The translations under genes and the position numbers were made by a program. Shown here piece by piece: positions 44,907 through 55,761 of a DNA stretch of 64,000 nt; the first letter of the stretch is position 1, and each line of letters begins with the position of its first letter. Location: positions 97,724-161,723 of the forward strand of contig CACHVD010000002.1 of the NCBI GenBank assembly GCA_902583265.1. The letters run 5' to 3'. Source of the stretch: an uncultured Prochlorococcus sp. (GTDB lineage: Bacteria > Cyanobacteriota > Cyanobacteriia > PCC-6307 > Cyanobiaceae). The notes beneath the pieces are model-generated. The model saw only the letters and a program-made list of their open reading frames with translations. It ran no database searches and was not told the origin of the DNA.

Positions 44907-47473
44907 ACAACAATATTCATAATTTTTCCTTTAACAATAATTATTTTTCTTATTTCCTTATCTTGAGTCCATTTTAATATGTTAGGTCTATTAAGAGTAA
45001 ATTCTTTAATTTGATTTTCATTCATATCATTATTTATATTTACTTTGTCTCTAACTTTTCCATTCACTTGTATTACAAGTTCATATGAATCTTCCTTTAG
45101 TGCTTCGGCATTAAATGAAGGCCAGTCTTCTAAATGCACAGATTTATTAAATCCAATAAGATGCCATATTTCTTCTGAAATATGAGGTGCAAATGGAGCA
45201 AGCAATATACAAAATGTTTTTAAAGCTTCTATTTTTAAATTATTGTTTACGTCATTAATTGAATTTGTTAATTCATTATAAAACTTCATTAGTTCTGAAA
45301 TCGCAGTATTAAATTGGTTATTTAATATGTCATTTGAAATTTCTTTTATAGCAATGTTCATTGACTTTATTAAAGATTTTTCTTTATCTGGATAGGACTT
45401 ACTATTTTTATTTATATCTTTTGCGCAATTTATATATAGCTTCCAAATCCTGCTTAAAAATCTAAATTGTCCTTCAACATCTGTATCTCCCCATTCCAAA
45501 TCTTTTTCTGGTGGTGCTTTAAATAATATAAACATTCTTGCTGTATCTGCTCCATATTTTTTAATAACTGATTCAGGGTTAATTCCATTATATTTTGACT
45601 TAGACATCTTCTCGAAAAGAACTTCGAGTTTAGAATTGTCAATTGGATCTTTAGGATTTGATAGGTCAGTAATATCTGAAGGAGAAACATATTTACCAGT
45701 TTTATTGTTTTTATAGGCTGCTGCCTGAACCATTCCTTGGGTTAATAGTTTTTTGAAAGGTTCATCAATTTCAAATAGTTTATTATCTCGCAAAGCTTTA
45801 GTGAAAAATCTTGCATATAACAAATGTAATATTGCATGCTCTACACCTCCAACATATTGATCTACAGGTAACCACTTATTAATTTCAACCTTTTCAAATG
45901 GCTTATTTGAACATTTGGAAGATGGATATCTTAAAAAATACCATGATGAACACATAAAAGTGTCCATAGTATCAGTTTCTTTTTTTGCCGCTATTCCACA
46001 TTTTGGACATGTTGTATTTATCCAATTATTATTATCACCTAAAGCATTAATCCTGTTAGCCGAGATATCTATATCTTTTGGTAATGCAACAGGTAATACC
46101 GATTGGTTTAAAGGAACTGATCCACATTTTTTGCAATTAACTATAGGAATCGGACATCCCCAATATCTTTGTCTAGATATTAACCAATCTCTTAAACGAT
46201 ATTGAATCTTTTTTTCGGCCCATCCATTATTTACGCCCTCCTCTAAAATTTTTAATTTAGCAATAGTATTTGCTATACCGTTGTATTGATTTGAATTAAT
46301 AAGATATCCATTTTCCACATAAGCTTCATCAAGCTCTTTAGTTTGTTCATTTCTATCCTTTATTATTACCTGTTTAATATCAATATTATTTTTCTTAGCA
46401 AATTCAAAGTCTCTTAGATCATGAGCAGGTACGCCCATAACAGCGCCTGTACCGTATTCATCGAGAACATAACTTGCCACCCAAATAGGAATAGGTTCAG
46501 AATTAACTGGATTTATTGCTACTAAGCTAGTTTTTATTCCAATTTTTTCAAGTTCATTATTTTTATTATTTTTCAAATATTGTTTAAGATTTTCTATATC
46601 TTGTGTGGTTTCTTGATCAGAAATATTTTTAATTAATGAATGATTAACAGAAATTGCTAAATAAGTAACTCCAAATAAAGTATCTGGCCTTGTTGTAAAT
46701 ACAGTTATTTTCTTTTCTGGATTGGTTTTGATATTGAAATTAATATTTGTACCAATTGACTTTCCAATCCAATTATCTTGCATTATTTTTACTCTTTCTG
46801 GCCAGTTATCTAATTTTTCTAAATCCTTCAATAACTCATCCGCATAATTAGTAATCCTTAAAAACCATTGCTTTAATAATTTTTTTTCAACTAGTGCCCC
46901 AGATCTCCAAGATTTACCCTCTGAATCAACTTGTTCATTCGCTAAGACTGTATTATCTATCGGATCCCAATTAACTTCAGATTCCTTTTGATATACAAGA
47001 CCTGCCTTGTATAACTCTAAAAATAGATATTGTGTCCAAACGTAGTAATCTTCATCACAAGTTGCAAATTCTCTATCCCAATCAACTGATAGTCCCAAAA
47101 GCTTTAATTGTGACTTCATATGAGAAATATTTTTTTTAGTCCAGACACTTGGACTAATTCCTCTTTCAATCGCTGCATTCTCAGCAGGTAAACCAAAAGC
47201 GTCCCAACCCATTGGATGTAAAACGGATTTGCCTTTAAACCGTTGGAACCGAGCTATTAAGTCTGTAATAACATAATTCCTAACATGTCCCATATGAAGA
47301 TTACCTGAAGGGTAGGGAAACATTGATAAGGCATAAAATTTATCGCTATTCTCAGTTAATTCTTCGGTTTTGTATAAATTGTTTTCTGTCCATATTGACT
47401 GCCATTTTTTTTCTATTTCAGATGGATTATATAAATTGGTATCAGTCTCATATTGTTTATCGGGAGAAATCAC
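44903..47473 (-). CDS. leuS: Leucyl-tRNA synthetase LeuS
   Basis: Class Ia aminoacyl-tRNA synthetase of 856 residues. The HIGH motif is '[21 protein letters not shown]', the KMSKS loop '[15 protein letters not shown]'; the editing domain includes '[17 protein letters not shown]' and '[15 protein letters not shown]'; zinc Cys pairs occur at 'CKKCGS' and 'CPKCGI'. The C-terminal '[14 protein letters not shown]' is typical. Convergent with pgi; divergent from dapF over 107 A/T-rich bases. Confidence 0.97.
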   Translation of the reverse strand: MISPDKQYETDTNLYNPSEIEKKWQSIWTENNLYKTEELTENSDKFYALSMFPYPSGNLHMGHVRNYVITDLIARFQRFKGKSVLHPMGWDAFGLPAENAAIERGISPSVWTKKNISHMKSQLKLLGLSVDWDREFATCDEDYYVWTQYLFLELYKAGLVYQKESEVNWDPIDNTVLANEQVDSEGKSWRSGALVEKKLLKQWFLRITNYADELLKDLEKLDNWPERVKIMQDNWIGKSIGTNINFNIKTNPEKKITVFTTRPDTLFGVTYLAISVNHSLIKNISDQETTQDIENLKQYLKNNKNNELEKIGIKTSLVAINPVNSEPIPIWVASYVLDEYGTGAVMGVPAHDLRDFEFAKKNNIDIKQVIIKDRNEQTKELDEAYVENGYLINSNQYNGIANTIAKLKILEEGVNNGWAEKKIQYRLRDWLISRQRYWGCPIPIVNCKKCGSVPLNQSVLPVALPKDIDISANRINALGDNNNWINTTCPKCGIAAKKETDTMDTFMCSSWYFLRYPSSKCSNKPFEKVEINKWLPVDQYVGGVEHAILHLLYARFFTKALRDNKLFEIDEPFKKLLTQGMVQAAAYKNNKTGKYVSPSDITDLSNPKDPIDNSKLEVLFEKMSKSKYNGINPESVIKKYGADTARMFILFKAPPEKDLEWGDTDVEGQFRFLSRIWKLYINCAKDINKNSKSYPDKEKSLIKSMNIAIKEISNDILNNQFNTAISELMKFYNELTNSINDVNNNLKIEALKTFCILLAPFAPHISEEIWHLIGFNKSVHLEDWPSFNAEALKEDSYELVIQVNGKVRDKVNINNDMNENQIKEFTLNRPNILKWTQDKEIRKIIIVKGKIMNIVV

Positions 47474-47580
47474 TTAATTTTTATTTGTTAAAATATTATT
47501 TTAATATCCATTATATAAAATAGAAATAGATTGTTAAAAGGAATAATTTATAATTAAAATTTAAAATATATTATCTACAA

Positions 47581-48441
47581 ATGAAAAATATATCTTTTGA
47601 AAAATATCAAGGTAACGGAAATGATTTCGTAGTAATTGATTCTAGAGGAAATGATTTATATAAAAATATCAAGACAAATAAAATATTTGATATAAAACAA
47701 ATTTGCAACAGGCAATTTGGTATTGGAGCAGATGGTGTGATTTTTATAGAAGAACCTAATGAAGATAATTATGCAAAAATGATAATCTTTAATTCTGATG
47801 GTTCTGAAGCACAAATGTGTGGAAACGGAATTAGGTGTTTAGTTGAGTATCTCCACGTAAAAGATTCAATGAATAATAAAAATATAGAATATAAAATTGA
47901 GACTAAAGCAGGTTTAAAAATTGCAAAATACATAAATGATGAAATTACAGTAAAAATGGGAGTTCCAATTTTAGAAAGTCAAAACATTCCAACAACAATT
48001 GAAAAAAAAATCAATTCAATTCCTTCACACGAATTTATTGAGAAAAATTTTAATAATAAAGGTTATGCAGTTGGGATGGGAAATCCTCATTTAATATTCT
48101 TTGTAAAAGATTTAGATTCCATTGCTCTTTCTACACTTGGGCCAATATTCGAAAATAATGAATTATTTCCAGAAAAAACTAATGTTCATTTTTGTCAAAT
48201 CCTAAATAGAGATAATATCAAGGTAAAAGTGTGGGAAAGAGGAGCAGGTCCAACCTTAGCCTGTGGGACAGGAGCTTGTGCTATTCATGTAGCAGCCTAT
48301 AAACTAGGCCTTTGCAACTCTTTGACAATTGTTTCTTTGCCAGGAGGTAATCTTAAAATAGATTGGTCAAAAGACGATTCTGAAGTCATGATGACCGGTA
48401 ATGCTAAAAAGGTTTTCTCGGGATCAATTTTAATAAATTAA
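47581..48441 (+). CDS. dapF: Diaminopimelate epimerase DapF
   Basis: Racemises LL- to meso-diaminopimelate for lysine and peptidoglycan. The 286-residue protein has the two catalytic Cys motifs 'NSDGSEAQMCGNGIRC' and 'GAGPTLACGTGACA', plus 'FEKYQGNGNDFVVID' and 'GNPHLIFFV'. ATG start. Its stop overlaps the start of the cysteine desulfurase gene by one base. Confidence 0.96.
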   Translation: MKNISFEKYQGNGNDFVVIDSRGNDLYKNIKTNKIFDIKQICNRQFGIGADGVIFIEEPNEDNYAKMIIFNSDGSEAQMCGNGIRCLVEYLHVKDSMNNKNIEYKIETKAGLKIAKYINDEITVKMGVPILESQNIPTTIEKKINSIPSHEFIEKNFNNKGYAVGMGNPHLIFFVKDLDSIALSTLGPIFENNELFPEKTNVHFCQILNRDNIKVKVWERGAGPTLACGTGACAIHVAAYKLGLCNSLTIVSLPGGNLKIDWSKDDSEVMMTGNAKKVFSGSILIN

Positions 48442-49613
48442 TGGAAAATAATTTTATATATTTAGATAATGCATCTACGACTCCATTATCTGAGAATGTT
48501 TTAAATATAATAAATTCAACTTATAAGAATTATTGGCATAACCCTTCATCAACATACGAGCCAGGGATAAAATGCTCTACATATCTTGAAAAAATTAGAT
48601 CTAAAATTGCTTATATATTTGAAGCAGAACCAGAGGATATAATTTTTACATCTGGTTCTTCGGAATCAACAAATATTGTATTTAATAGTATTTATGAGAA
48701 CTTTAAAAATGGTAGAGTTGTCATTTCAAATGTTGAACATCAAGCAACAACTATTTGTGCTAATAAACTAAAAAAACAAAATTGGGATATTTACGAATTG
48801 AAGGTAAATAATGATGGAATTTTAAATATTGCTAATATCGATAAAATTTTAACCAATGATACTAAGCTTGTATCAATAATTTGGGGACAAAGTGAAATTG
48901 GGACAATTCAACCTGTTCAATTTATAGGTTCCAAATGTGAAGAATTAAATATAATGTTTCATTTAGATGGAACTCAAATATTAAGTAATGGAATATTCAG
49001 TTGGAAAGATCTTAAATGTGATTTTTTAAGTTTATCTGCTCATAAATTTGGAGGTCCAAAAGGAATCGGCATTCTCTTAACGAAAGAAAAGTCTCGAATG
49101 ATTTTAAAAAATAAAGACATATCACTTACCCAGGAATATTCAATTAGACAAGGTACACAAGCTTTGCCGTTAATTGCTGGAATGTATGAATCATTAAAAA
49201 ATATTAAAGGAAAAATTAAATCATATGATCACAAAACAGAATTTCCTTCTAATAACATTAATAAACTTAAAAATTATTTTTTTCAAAAAATTAAAGATAA
49301 TAATCATATAAAGATTACGGGCAGTATTAACCATAGGCTTCCAAATCATATTTCGTTTCTACTTTTAAATAAGCTATTTGATCCTATAAGAGCCTATAAG
49401 GTTGTTAATTTCATGTCAGAAAATAGAATAGCCATAAGTAGTGGAAGTGCTTGTTCAAGCTCATCTGGGAAACCGAGCTCAACACTTAAAAATATTGGTT
49501 TAAAAGATGATGAACTATATTCCAATATTCGTGTTACTTTAGGTTCAACAAACAATAAGTCAGAAATAGATAAATTTTTAGAACTTATTCAAATATGTAT
49601 TGATAAATTTTGA
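48441..49613 (+). CDS. Cysteine desulfurase (IscS/NifS class V aminotransferase)
   Basis: PLP enzyme that releases sulfur from cysteine for Fe-S clusters and thio-cofactors. The 390-residue protein has 'YLDNASTTPLS', 'FTSGSSESTNIVF', 'NVEHQAT', the PLP lysine 'LSLSAHKFGGPKGIGIL' and the sulfur-carrying Cys loop 'AISSGSACSSSSGKPSSTL' (group I long loop). Start ATG overlaps dapF by one base (TAATG); its TGA overlaps the ATG of the DUF1995 gene, so translation is coupled on both sides. Confidence 0.92.
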   Translation: MENNFIYLDNASTTPLSENVLNIINSTYKNYWHNPSSTYEPGIKCSTYLEKIRSKIAYIFEAEPEDIIFTSGSSESTNIVFNSIYENFKNGRVVISNVEHQATTICANKLKKQNWDIYELKVNNDGILNIANIDKILTNDTKLVSIIWGQSEIGTIQPVQFIGSKCEELNIMFHLDGTQILSNGIFSWKDLKCDFLSLSAHKFGGPKGIGILLTKEKSRMILKNKDISLTQEYSIRQGTQALPLIAGMYESLKNIKGKIKSYDHKTEFPSNNINKLKNYFFQKIKDNNHIKITGSINHRLPNHISFLLLNKLFDPIRAYKVVNFMSENRIAISSGSACSSSSGKPSSTLKNIGLKDDELYSNIRVTLGSTNNKSEIDKFLELIQICIDKF

Positions 49614-50239
49614 TGGAAACAAATTACAGACTACCTAAAGATTTAAATGAATCTCTTAAGAATATGGAGGATGCAATTATTCCAAGTTTATTAGATTCAA
49701 ATAAAAGATTTACTATAGAATTTAATTTTGAAGGATTGAAGTTTAACAGAATTGGAATAACTATTTACAAGATATTAGCTAAAAATAATGATGTATTCAT
49801 AACATTTGCTGATCAAGGTGCTGTGGCCTTGGCTCAAAGAGACTATCCTGATATCAAAGATAAAATCTTTACTTTTAAATCATTTAATGAATCAAATAAT
49901 ATCAATAATATTGATAGTGTAATGGTATCGATACTTCCCCAACCATATGATTTTGATTCATTTGAACCTATGTCCGATAATTATCAAGGAACGCATTATT
50001 CATTAAATCCTAAATTTGAAGATGCCAATATTGGTATAGGAAGTGTTATTAGAGAGAGACGTAAAAACTTTGTCAAAACTTGGAAAAATATTTATTTTCT
50101 TCAGCCTTTAAATAAAGCTGCTCTTATGCATATTTATCCAAATAACTGGTTGCTTTTCAAAGAAGAAAATAAAAAATATTTTTTTAAAAAAGAATTTGAA
50201 ATTAAACCCGACAATGAATCTATTTTTGTAAATTTATAG
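49613..50239 (+). CDS. DUF1995 family protein
   Basis: A 208-residue soluble protein with the DUF1995 pattern: 'YRLPKDLNESLKNMEDAI', 'RFTIEFNFEGLKFNRIGITIYKIL', 'ITFADQGAVALAQRDY' and the C-terminal 'WKNIYFLQPLNKAALMHIYPNNWLLF'. Plant members include LPA3, a photosystem II assembly factor, so a role in photosynthetic assembly is possible. I start at ATG 49613 (overlapping the preceding stop as TGATG) and not at the TTG one codon before. Confidence 0.82.
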   Translation: METNYRLPKDLNESLKNMEDAIIPSLLDSNKRFTIEFNFEGLKFNRIGITIYKILAKNNDVFITFADQGAVALAQRDYPDIKDKIFTFKSFNESNNINNIDSVMVSILPQPYDFDSFEPMSDNYQGTHYSLNPKFEDANIGIGSVIRERRKNFVKTWKNIYFLQPLNKAALMHIYPNNWLLFKEENKKYFFKKEFEIKPDNESIFVNL

Positions 50240-50246
50240 ATTTAAT

Positions 50247-51467
50247 GTGATAAAAAAAATTTATTCATTTTTCTTAATTGTTCTAGTATTAGTAACATCT
50301 CCATTCTTAATAAGATATTTACTTACAAATCAGAAAATAAATATTTTAAATAGTATTTATTTTAATTTCCCTGGAATAATTACTAAAAATAAAAAATGTC
50401 CTACTTATGATGCTTTATTGAATCAAACGCTAGATGATTCTTTTAGTGTATCAATCATCAATAATAACGGGACAATAATTAGTTCCTATAATGATGAAGT
50501 TCCAAGGTTACCAGCATCAAATCAAAAATTATTCTCATCAGCTTATGTTTTAAGTAAATATAAATTAAATAATAATTTAAAGACCTTTTTATTAAAAAAA
50601 AATAAAAACAATTATTATTTGCTCGGTCAAGGCGATCCAGATCTGAACTATGAAAATATAATCGAACTAATTTCAAATATTAAAGAAAATAAAACTATTA
50701 ACTTTAATATTATAGAAATTGATTCAAAATTATATTGGCCTAGTGGTTGGACAAATACTGATAAACTTTACGAATATGGATCTCCAATTACATCTCTAGC
50801 TATTGAAAGTAATCAAAATAAATATGAAGATATTTATGCTTTAAGAAATTTTATTAAAAACTATTTAAAAAGTAAATTTCCTAATTCAAAAGTAAATATA
50901 GATTTTTTTGATTCAGAAAAAACATTTTATTTAAAAGATATTACTGAGATAAGTAAAATATATTCAACTCCAATTCTTTCATTATTAACTCTTACAAATT
51001 CTGAAAGCCATAATTTTACAGCTGAATCACTCTTTAAAAATGCCTCAAATACATGGAACGATAATGACTATATAAAATTGAAAAGATGGCTTGAAAATAA
51101 AGGCCTCCCAGCAAAGAATTCTTACTTTGCAGATGCTAGTGGATTGTCTCGAAAAAATAGAATTACAACAAAGTTAATTGTATTGTTTTTAGATAAAATG
51201 AGATATTCTAATAATTTTCAAGCTTATCAATCTACACTTTCCATTACGGGGATAAGAGGAACATTAGCTAAAAGATTTGTAAATAGTGATTTATCTGGAA
51301 AGTTTTTTGGGAAAACTGGAACTCTTTCAAATGTATTTGCATTATCTGGCTTTTTATATAAAAATGAAAATCCAATAATTATAAGCATTATCCAAAATTC
51401 TAATAAAATTGATAAAGAAAAAGCATTTAAATTATTACGTGATCTTTATTACTTGAAATCTTGTTAA
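50247..51467 (+). CDS. D-alanyl-D-alanine carboxypeptidase (PBP4/DacB type)
   Basis: Peptidoglycan-trimming penicillin-binding protein of family S13. The 406-residue protein has an N-terminal membrane anchor/signal (about residues 5-26), the SxxK motif 'LPASNQKLFSSAYVLSKY', the second motif in 'FADASGLSRKNRIT', and the KTG motif 'FFGKTGTLSNVFALSGFL'. It is shorter than E. coli DacB (477). Start is GTG at 50247; the ATG two bases before is out of frame and hits TGA at once. Convergent with coaD. Confidence 0.9.
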   Translation: MIKKIYSFFLIVLVLVTSPFLIRYLLTNQKINILNSIYFNFPGIITKNKKCPTYDALLNQTLDDSFSVSIINNNGTIISSYNDEVPRLPASNQKLFSSAYVLSKYKLNNNLKTFLLKKNKNNYYLLGQGDPDLNYENIIELISNIKENKTINFNIIEIDSKLYWPSGWTNTDKLYEYGSPITSLAIESNQNKYEDIYALRNFIKNYLKSKFPNSKVNIDFFDSEKTFYLKDITEISKIYSTPILSLLTLTNSESHNFTAESLFKNASNTWNDNDYIKLKRWLENKGLPAKNSYFADASGLSRKNRITTKLIVLFLDKMRYSNNFQAYQSTLSITGIRGTLAKRFVNSDLSGKFFGKTGTLSNVFALSGFLYKNENPIIISIIQNSNKIDKEKAFKLLRDLYYLKSC

Positions 51468-51475
51468 TAAAAATA

Positions 51476-51949
51476 TTATTTAAAATATTCTTTTAAATCC
51501 CTCTCAACAGAGGGAGGTACCATGTGATTAATTTCACCACCAAATTTTGCAACTTCTTTTACTAAAGAACTACTAAGAAAACTATAATTTGTATTTGTGG
51601 ATAAAAATATAGTTTCAACATCATTATTAAGAGATTTATTTGTATGAGCAATCTGAAGTTCATACTCAAAATCACTCATTGCTCTTAAGCCTCTAAGAAT
51701 AAGATTAGCTTTTAGATCATTTGCACAATCCACAGTTAGTCCTGAATAAGAAATAACTTTAATATTAGGTAAATGGGAAAGAGAATTTTTTATTTGTATT
51801 ATTCTTCTTTCAAGATTAAATGTTGGTGTTTTAGAAGTATTTTCTAAAACAGCAACTACTAGATTGCCAAATATTTTTTCAGCCCTTTCTATTAAATCAA
51901 GATGCCCGTTTGTTAAAGGATCAAAAGTACCTGGATAAAGAATTTTCAT
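51476..51949 (-). CDS. coaD: Phosphopantetheine adenylyltransferase CoaD
   Basis: Nucleotidyltransferase of coenzyme A synthesis. The 157-residue protein has '[21 protein letters not shown]' (T/HxGH), '[24 protein letters not shown]' and '[17 protein letters not shown]', all diagnostic. ATG start. Stands between convergent DacB-like gene (8 bases) and the divergent flavin reductase-like gene. Confidence 0.96.
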   Translation of the reverse strand: MKILYPGTFDPLTNGHLDLIERAEKIFGNLVVAVLENTSKTPTFNLERRIIQIKNSLSHLPNIKVISYSGLTVDCANDLKANLILRGLRAMSDFEYELQIAHTNKSLNNDVETIFLSTNTNYSFLSSSLVKEVAKFGGEINHMVPPSVERDLKEYFK

Positions 51950-52008
51950 GAATTTATTATGAACGAATAAGAAATTTAGTTAAAATAAGATTATTAGATA
52001 AATCAATT

Positions 52009-52497
52009 ATGACATTAAATCTAGATGCAAAAAAAATCTTATTAAGAAAAATACCTCACGGATTATTTATTTGTGGTGTTAGAGACGAAGATAAAAATGA
52101 AGTGAATGGATTTACTGCAAGTTGGGTGACTCAAGGTTCCTTCACCCCACCATTAGTTGTGATGGCTGTTAGAGCAGAGGGTTCTAGTCATGAAATAATA
52201 AAGTCCACCAATAAGTTCTCATTAAATGTGCTCAAAAGTGATCAAAAGGATCTAGCCGCTGTTTTCTTTAAACCTCAAAAAGCATTAGGAGGTAGATTTG
52301 AGTCTGTTGAATTTAATTTAGGTGAGCTTGGATTACCTATTTTAGTTGATAGTGTTGGTGGAGTTGAATGTAATGTTGTTGGAAGTGTTATGCATGGAGA
52401 CCATACCGTTTTTGTAGGAGAGGTTGAATCTGCTTATCTGAATAATGATGTTGACTCACTAAATTTATCTTCAACTGGCTGGAATTATGGAGGGTAA
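52009..52497 (+). CDS. Flavin reductase-like domain protein
   Basis: A 162-residue protein with the FMN-binding split-barrel of flavin reductases: 'IPHGLFICGVRDEDKNEVNGFTASWVTQGSFTPPLVVMAV' and 'FSLNVLKSDQKDLAAVFF', then 'VGGVECNVVGSVMHGDHTVFVGEVESA'. In larger cyanobacteria this domain forms the C-terminus of flavodiiron proteins; here it stands alone. It may reduce free flavin or serve an oxygenase. 9 bases before uvrC on the same strand. Confidence 0.86.
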   Translation: MTLNLDAKKILLRKIPHGLFICGVRDEDKNEVNGFTASWVTQGSFTPPLVVMAVRAEGSSHEIIKSTNKFSLNVLKSDQKDLAAVFFKPQKALGGRFESVEFNLGELGLPILVDSVGGVECNVVGSVMHGDHTVFVGEVESAYLNNDVDSLNLSSTGWNYGG

Positions 52498-52506
52498 TTA
52501 TTATAA

Positions 52507-54459
52507 ATGAGTAATTCCTCTATCGAAAAAATAGATAACAAATATAATTTTAAAATTGAATATAAATTAATTAATAATAAAGAGTTATTAAAATCAAGAT
52601 TATCCGAAATTCCAAAGTCATCTGGTTGTTATCTTTTTAAAGATATTGATAGTAACCTACTTTATATCGGTAAATCTAAAAAACTACGTAGTAGAGTAAG
52701 TAGTTATTTCAATAATTATTCAGATTTAACGCCCAGATTAAGTTTGATGGTTCGTCAAATAACTGAAATAGAAATAATAGTAACAGATAGCGAATATGAA
52801 GCATTAAATTTAGAGTCAAATTTAATTAAAACAAACAAACCATACTTTAATATTCTTTTAAAGGATGATAAGAAATATCCATATCTTTGTATAACCTGGA
52901 GTGAAAAATATCCTCGAATATTTATTACAAGAAGAAGAAGAAATAGAAATAATTTAGATAGATATTATGGACCTTATGTTGATGTCGGATTATTAAGGAG
53001 AACATTATTTACGATAAAAAAAATATTTCCACTTAGACAAAGACCAAGGCCCGTCTATAAAGATAGAACTTGTTTGAATTATTCAATTGGAAGATGTCCA
53101 GGTGTTTGCCAAGAAGTTATATCATCTGACGATTATAAAAAAATAATGAAACAAGTATCTATGATATTTCAGGGAAGAAATGATGACTTAGAAATATTTT
53201 TACAAAAAAAAATGCTGCAATTTTCAAATGATTTAGATTATGAGAATGCAGCAAAAATAAGAGACCAAATTGCAGGATTAAAATTATTAACTGAATCACA
53301 AAAAATATCAATACCAGATTCTTCAATTAATAGAGATATCTTTGGAATAGTTTCTTACAAAAATGTAGCTAGTATTCAAATATTCCAAATGAGATCTGGT
53401 AAGCTCATTGGGAGAATTGGCTATAGTCAAAAATTAAATAATGAAGATGAAAATCTCATTCTACAAAAGATATTAGAAGAGCATTATATGAATGTTGAAG
53501 CTGTAGAAATACCATCAGAAATCCTTATTCAATATAACCTTCCAAAACAAGCAACCATAGAGGATTGGTTAACGGATCTAAGAAAAAAGAAAGTAAAAAT
53601 CTTAATCCCAAAAAGAAATAAAAAACATGAAACTGTAGAAATGGTTTTAAAAAATGCGAAATTGGAATTAGATAGAATAATAAATGGGATACAAGATAAT
53701 GAATCATCAATTGAGGATCTTGCCCAAATACTTGAATTAAGTGAACAACCTAAAAGAATTGAAGGTTATGATATAAGCCATATTCAAGGAAGTGACCCTG
53801 TAGCATCACAAGTAGTTTTTATTGATGGGATTCCTTCTAAACAGCATTATAGGAAATATAAAATTAAAGATCCAAACGTTGTTTTAGGACATAGTGATGA
53901 TTTTGCTTCGATATATGAAGTAATACATAGAAGGTTTAAAAAATGGTCAAGATTTAAAGAAAACGGAGGGGATTTTTCAATATTAAATGATAAAACGAAT
54001 AGTAAACTAGACAATGAACTTCTATCAGACTGGCCTGATTTAATAATGATTGATGGAGGAAAAGGACAGTTAAATGCAGCTATTAAAGCATTAAAAGAAT
54101 TAAATCTTGAGGAAGAAGTAACTTTATGTTCATTAGCAAAAAAACATGAAGAAATATTTATTCCAGGCTTTACTAAGTCTCTTGATACTGACGAAAATCA
54201 AAAAGGAGTTCTTCTATTAAGAAGGGTAAGAGATGAAGCACATAGATTTGCACTATCTTTTCATAGAGACAAAAGATCTAAGAGAATGAATAGATCTCAA
54301 TTGTCCCAAATCAGTGGATTAGGACCATCAAGAATAAGAGAATTGCTTGAGCATTTTAAATCAATAGACGCGATAAGAATAGCAAGTAAAGAGGATTTAT
54401 CAAAAGTGAAAGGACTTGGAAAAAATTCAGTAAATGATATATATGAATATTTTAACTAG
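52507..54459 (+). CDS. uvrC: Excinuclease ABC subunit C, UvrC
   Basis: Nuclease of nucleotide excision repair making both incisions. The 650-residue protein has, in order, the GIY-YIG domain ('SGCYLFKDIDSNLLYIGKSKKLRSR'), a Cys cluster ('CLNYSIGRCPGVCQ'), the UVR helical motif ('DLDYENAAKIRDQIAGLK'), the RNase H-like endonuclease ('RIEGYDISHIQGSDPVASQVVFIDG', 'MIDGGKGQLNAA') and two helix-hairpin-helix units at the end ('ISGLGPSRIRELLEHF', 'VKGLGKNSVNDIYEYF'). Confidence 0.97.
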   Translation: MSNSSIEKIDNKYNFKIEYKLINNKELLKSRLSEIPKSSGCYLFKDIDSNLLYIGKSKKLRSRVSSYFNNYSDLTPRLSLMVRQITEIEIIVTDSEYEALNLESNLIKTNKPYFNILLKDDKKYPYLCITWSEKYPRIFITRRRRNRNNLDRYYGPYVDVGLLRRTLFTIKKIFPLRQRPRPVYKDRTCLNYSIGRCPGVCQEVISSDDYKKIMKQVSMIFQGRNDDLEIFLQKKMLQFSNDLDYENAAKIRDQIAGLKLLTESQKISIPDSSINRDIFGIVSYKNVASIQIFQMRSGKLIGRIGYSQKLNNEDENLILQKILEEHYMNVEAVEIPSEILIQYNLPKQATIEDWLTDLRKKKVKILIPKRNKKHETVEMVLKNAKLELDRIINGIQDNESSIEDLAQILELSEQPKRIEGYDISHIQGSDPVASQVVFIDGIPSKQHYRKYKIKDPNVVLGHSDDFASIYEVIHRRFKKWSRFKENGGDFSILNDKTNSKLDNELLSDWPDLIMIDGGKGQLNAAIKALKELNLEEEVTLCSLAKKHEEIFIPGFTKSLDTDENQKGVLLLRRVRDEAHRFALSFHRDKRSKRMNRSQLSQISGLGPSRIRELLEHFKSIDAIRIASKEDLSKVKGLGKNSVNDIYEYFN

Positions 54460-54553
54460 ATATAAATATTAATTAATTTTTGAAAAATAGATTTCTTGAT
54501 ATTGTTAAATATAATTATATTAAAAATATATATTTTTAAATTAATCTAGTAAT

Positions 54554-55120
54554 TTGGCAGCTGAAGCATATCTCTGGTTTAAGTCACTTCACATTATTGG
54601 TGTAATCGTTTGGTTCGCGGGCCTTTTTTATTTAGTAAGACTTTTCATATATCATGAAGAATCTAAAAATATGGATAATGAATTAAAAATTGCCTTTAAT
54701 AAACAATACACCTTGATGGAAAAAAGGCTAGCGAATATAATCACAACACCTGGGATGATATTAGCTTTAAGTATGGCTATATGCATGGTTATTATGCAAC
54801 CAAGTTGGTTAAGTGAGAAGTGGTTACAAATTAAAATTTCTTTTGTTTTAGGATTAGTAATTTATCATTCTTACTGTTACAAAATAATGTATTCATTACA
54901 AAATGGTACTTCAACCATTTCAGCAAAAAACCTTAGATTATTAAATGAATTGCCTACTTTATTATTATTTATAATTGTACTTTTAGTTATTTTTAAAAAT
55001 AATTTTCCAACTAGTGTTGCTACATGGAGCGTAGTTGGACTAATTATTTTCATGTTGGCTTCAATACAATTATATGCAAATATTAGAAAGAAAAATGAGA
55101 ATTCATTAAGTAATGAATAG
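54554..55120 (+). CDS. hemJ: Protoporphyrinogen IX oxidase HemJ
   Basis: Membrane heme protein that oxidises protoporphyrinogen IX before the branch to heme and chlorophyll, used by most cyanobacteria in place of HemG or HemY. The 188-residue protein has five predicted helices and the family start 'AYLWFKSLHIIGVIVWFAGLFYLVRLFIYHEES' with the conserved His and Arg, then 'RLANIITTPGMILALSMAI' and 'WLQIKISFVLGLVIYHSYCY'. The start is TTG at 54554 (no ATG fits). The PHP gene overlaps its end by 8 bases. Confidence 0.93.
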   Translation: MAAEAYLWFKSLHIIGVIVWFAGLFYLVRLFIYHEESKNMDNELKIAFNKQYTLMEKRLANIITTPGMILALSMAICMVIMQPSWLSEKWLQIKISFVLGLVIYHSYCYKIMYSLQNGTSTISAKNLRLLNELPTLLLFIIVLLVIFKNNFPTSVATWSVVGLIIFMLASIQLYANIRKKNENSLSNE

Positions 55121-55760
55121 GGAAGATTTAGTAAAATTAACCTCCAAAATTAATAAGTATAGTTGTCCTAAAAATATTAATTTTCACTGTCATACAAAAT
55201 TTAGTGATGGAAGTCTAGAACCATATGAACTTTTAGAACAAGCTTATAAAAATAACTTGAAATTTTTATCAATAACCGATCATCATACAATTAAAGCTCA
55301 TGAATATATAAAAAAAAATAATATACTCAAAAATTATCCTAAAGATTCTTTTACATTAATTTCAGGAATAGAAATTAATTGTTTGATTCTTGGATGTTTA
55401 GTACATGTAATTGGATTGGGAATAGATATAAAAAGTAAATACCTAAATCCCTACATCCTTGGAGAGTCTCCAATAGGTAATGATTTAAATATTAAATCAG
55501 TTGTTAAAGCAATAAATTTAGCTGGAGGTTTATCATTTCTTGCACACCCAGCGAGATACAGGATTCCCTTTTATAAATTAATTCCAGAGGCCAAAATACA
55601 AGGTATTGATGGAATAGAGGTTTGGTACGATTATGAACTTAATGAATTATGGAATCCTAGTTTATTTGTTTGTTCAGAAATAGATAAATTAGCAGATAAA
55701 TATTCAATGCTAAAAACATGCGGAACAGATAGTCATGGACTTTCGCTATTAGGTAGATAA
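55113..55760 (+). CDS. PHP-domain metal-dependent phosphoesterase
   Basis: A 215-residue protein of the PHP (polymerase and histidinol phosphatase) family. Metal-binding motifs: 'NFHCHTKFSDGSLEPYELLEQA', 'ITDHHT', 'LISGIEINC', 'LAHPARY' and 'CGTDSHG'. In related bacterial proteins (YciV/RnaAM-like) the substrate is oligonucleotide or 3',5'-nucleotide; the present target is not known. It overlaps hemJ by 8 bases, and ends 1 base before convergent cobN. Confidence 0.87.
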   Translation: MNREDLVKLTSKINKYSCPKNINFHCHTKFSDGSLEPYELLEQAYKNNLKFLSITDHHTIKAHEYIKKNNILKNYPKDSFTLISGIEINCLILGCLVHVIGLGIDIKSKYLNPYILGESPIGNDLNIKSVVKAINLAGGLSFLAHPARYRIPFYKLIPEAKIQGIDGIEVWYDYELNELWNPSLFVCSEIDKLADKYSMLKTCGTDSHGLSLLGR

Positions 55761-55761
55761 T

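Noticed and set aside
54520..54539. Perfect 20-base A/T palindrome between uvrC and hemJ (TTAAAAATAT and its complement)
   Set aside because: No loop for a hairpin, no T-run, and such A/T palindromes are expected by chance in this base composition.
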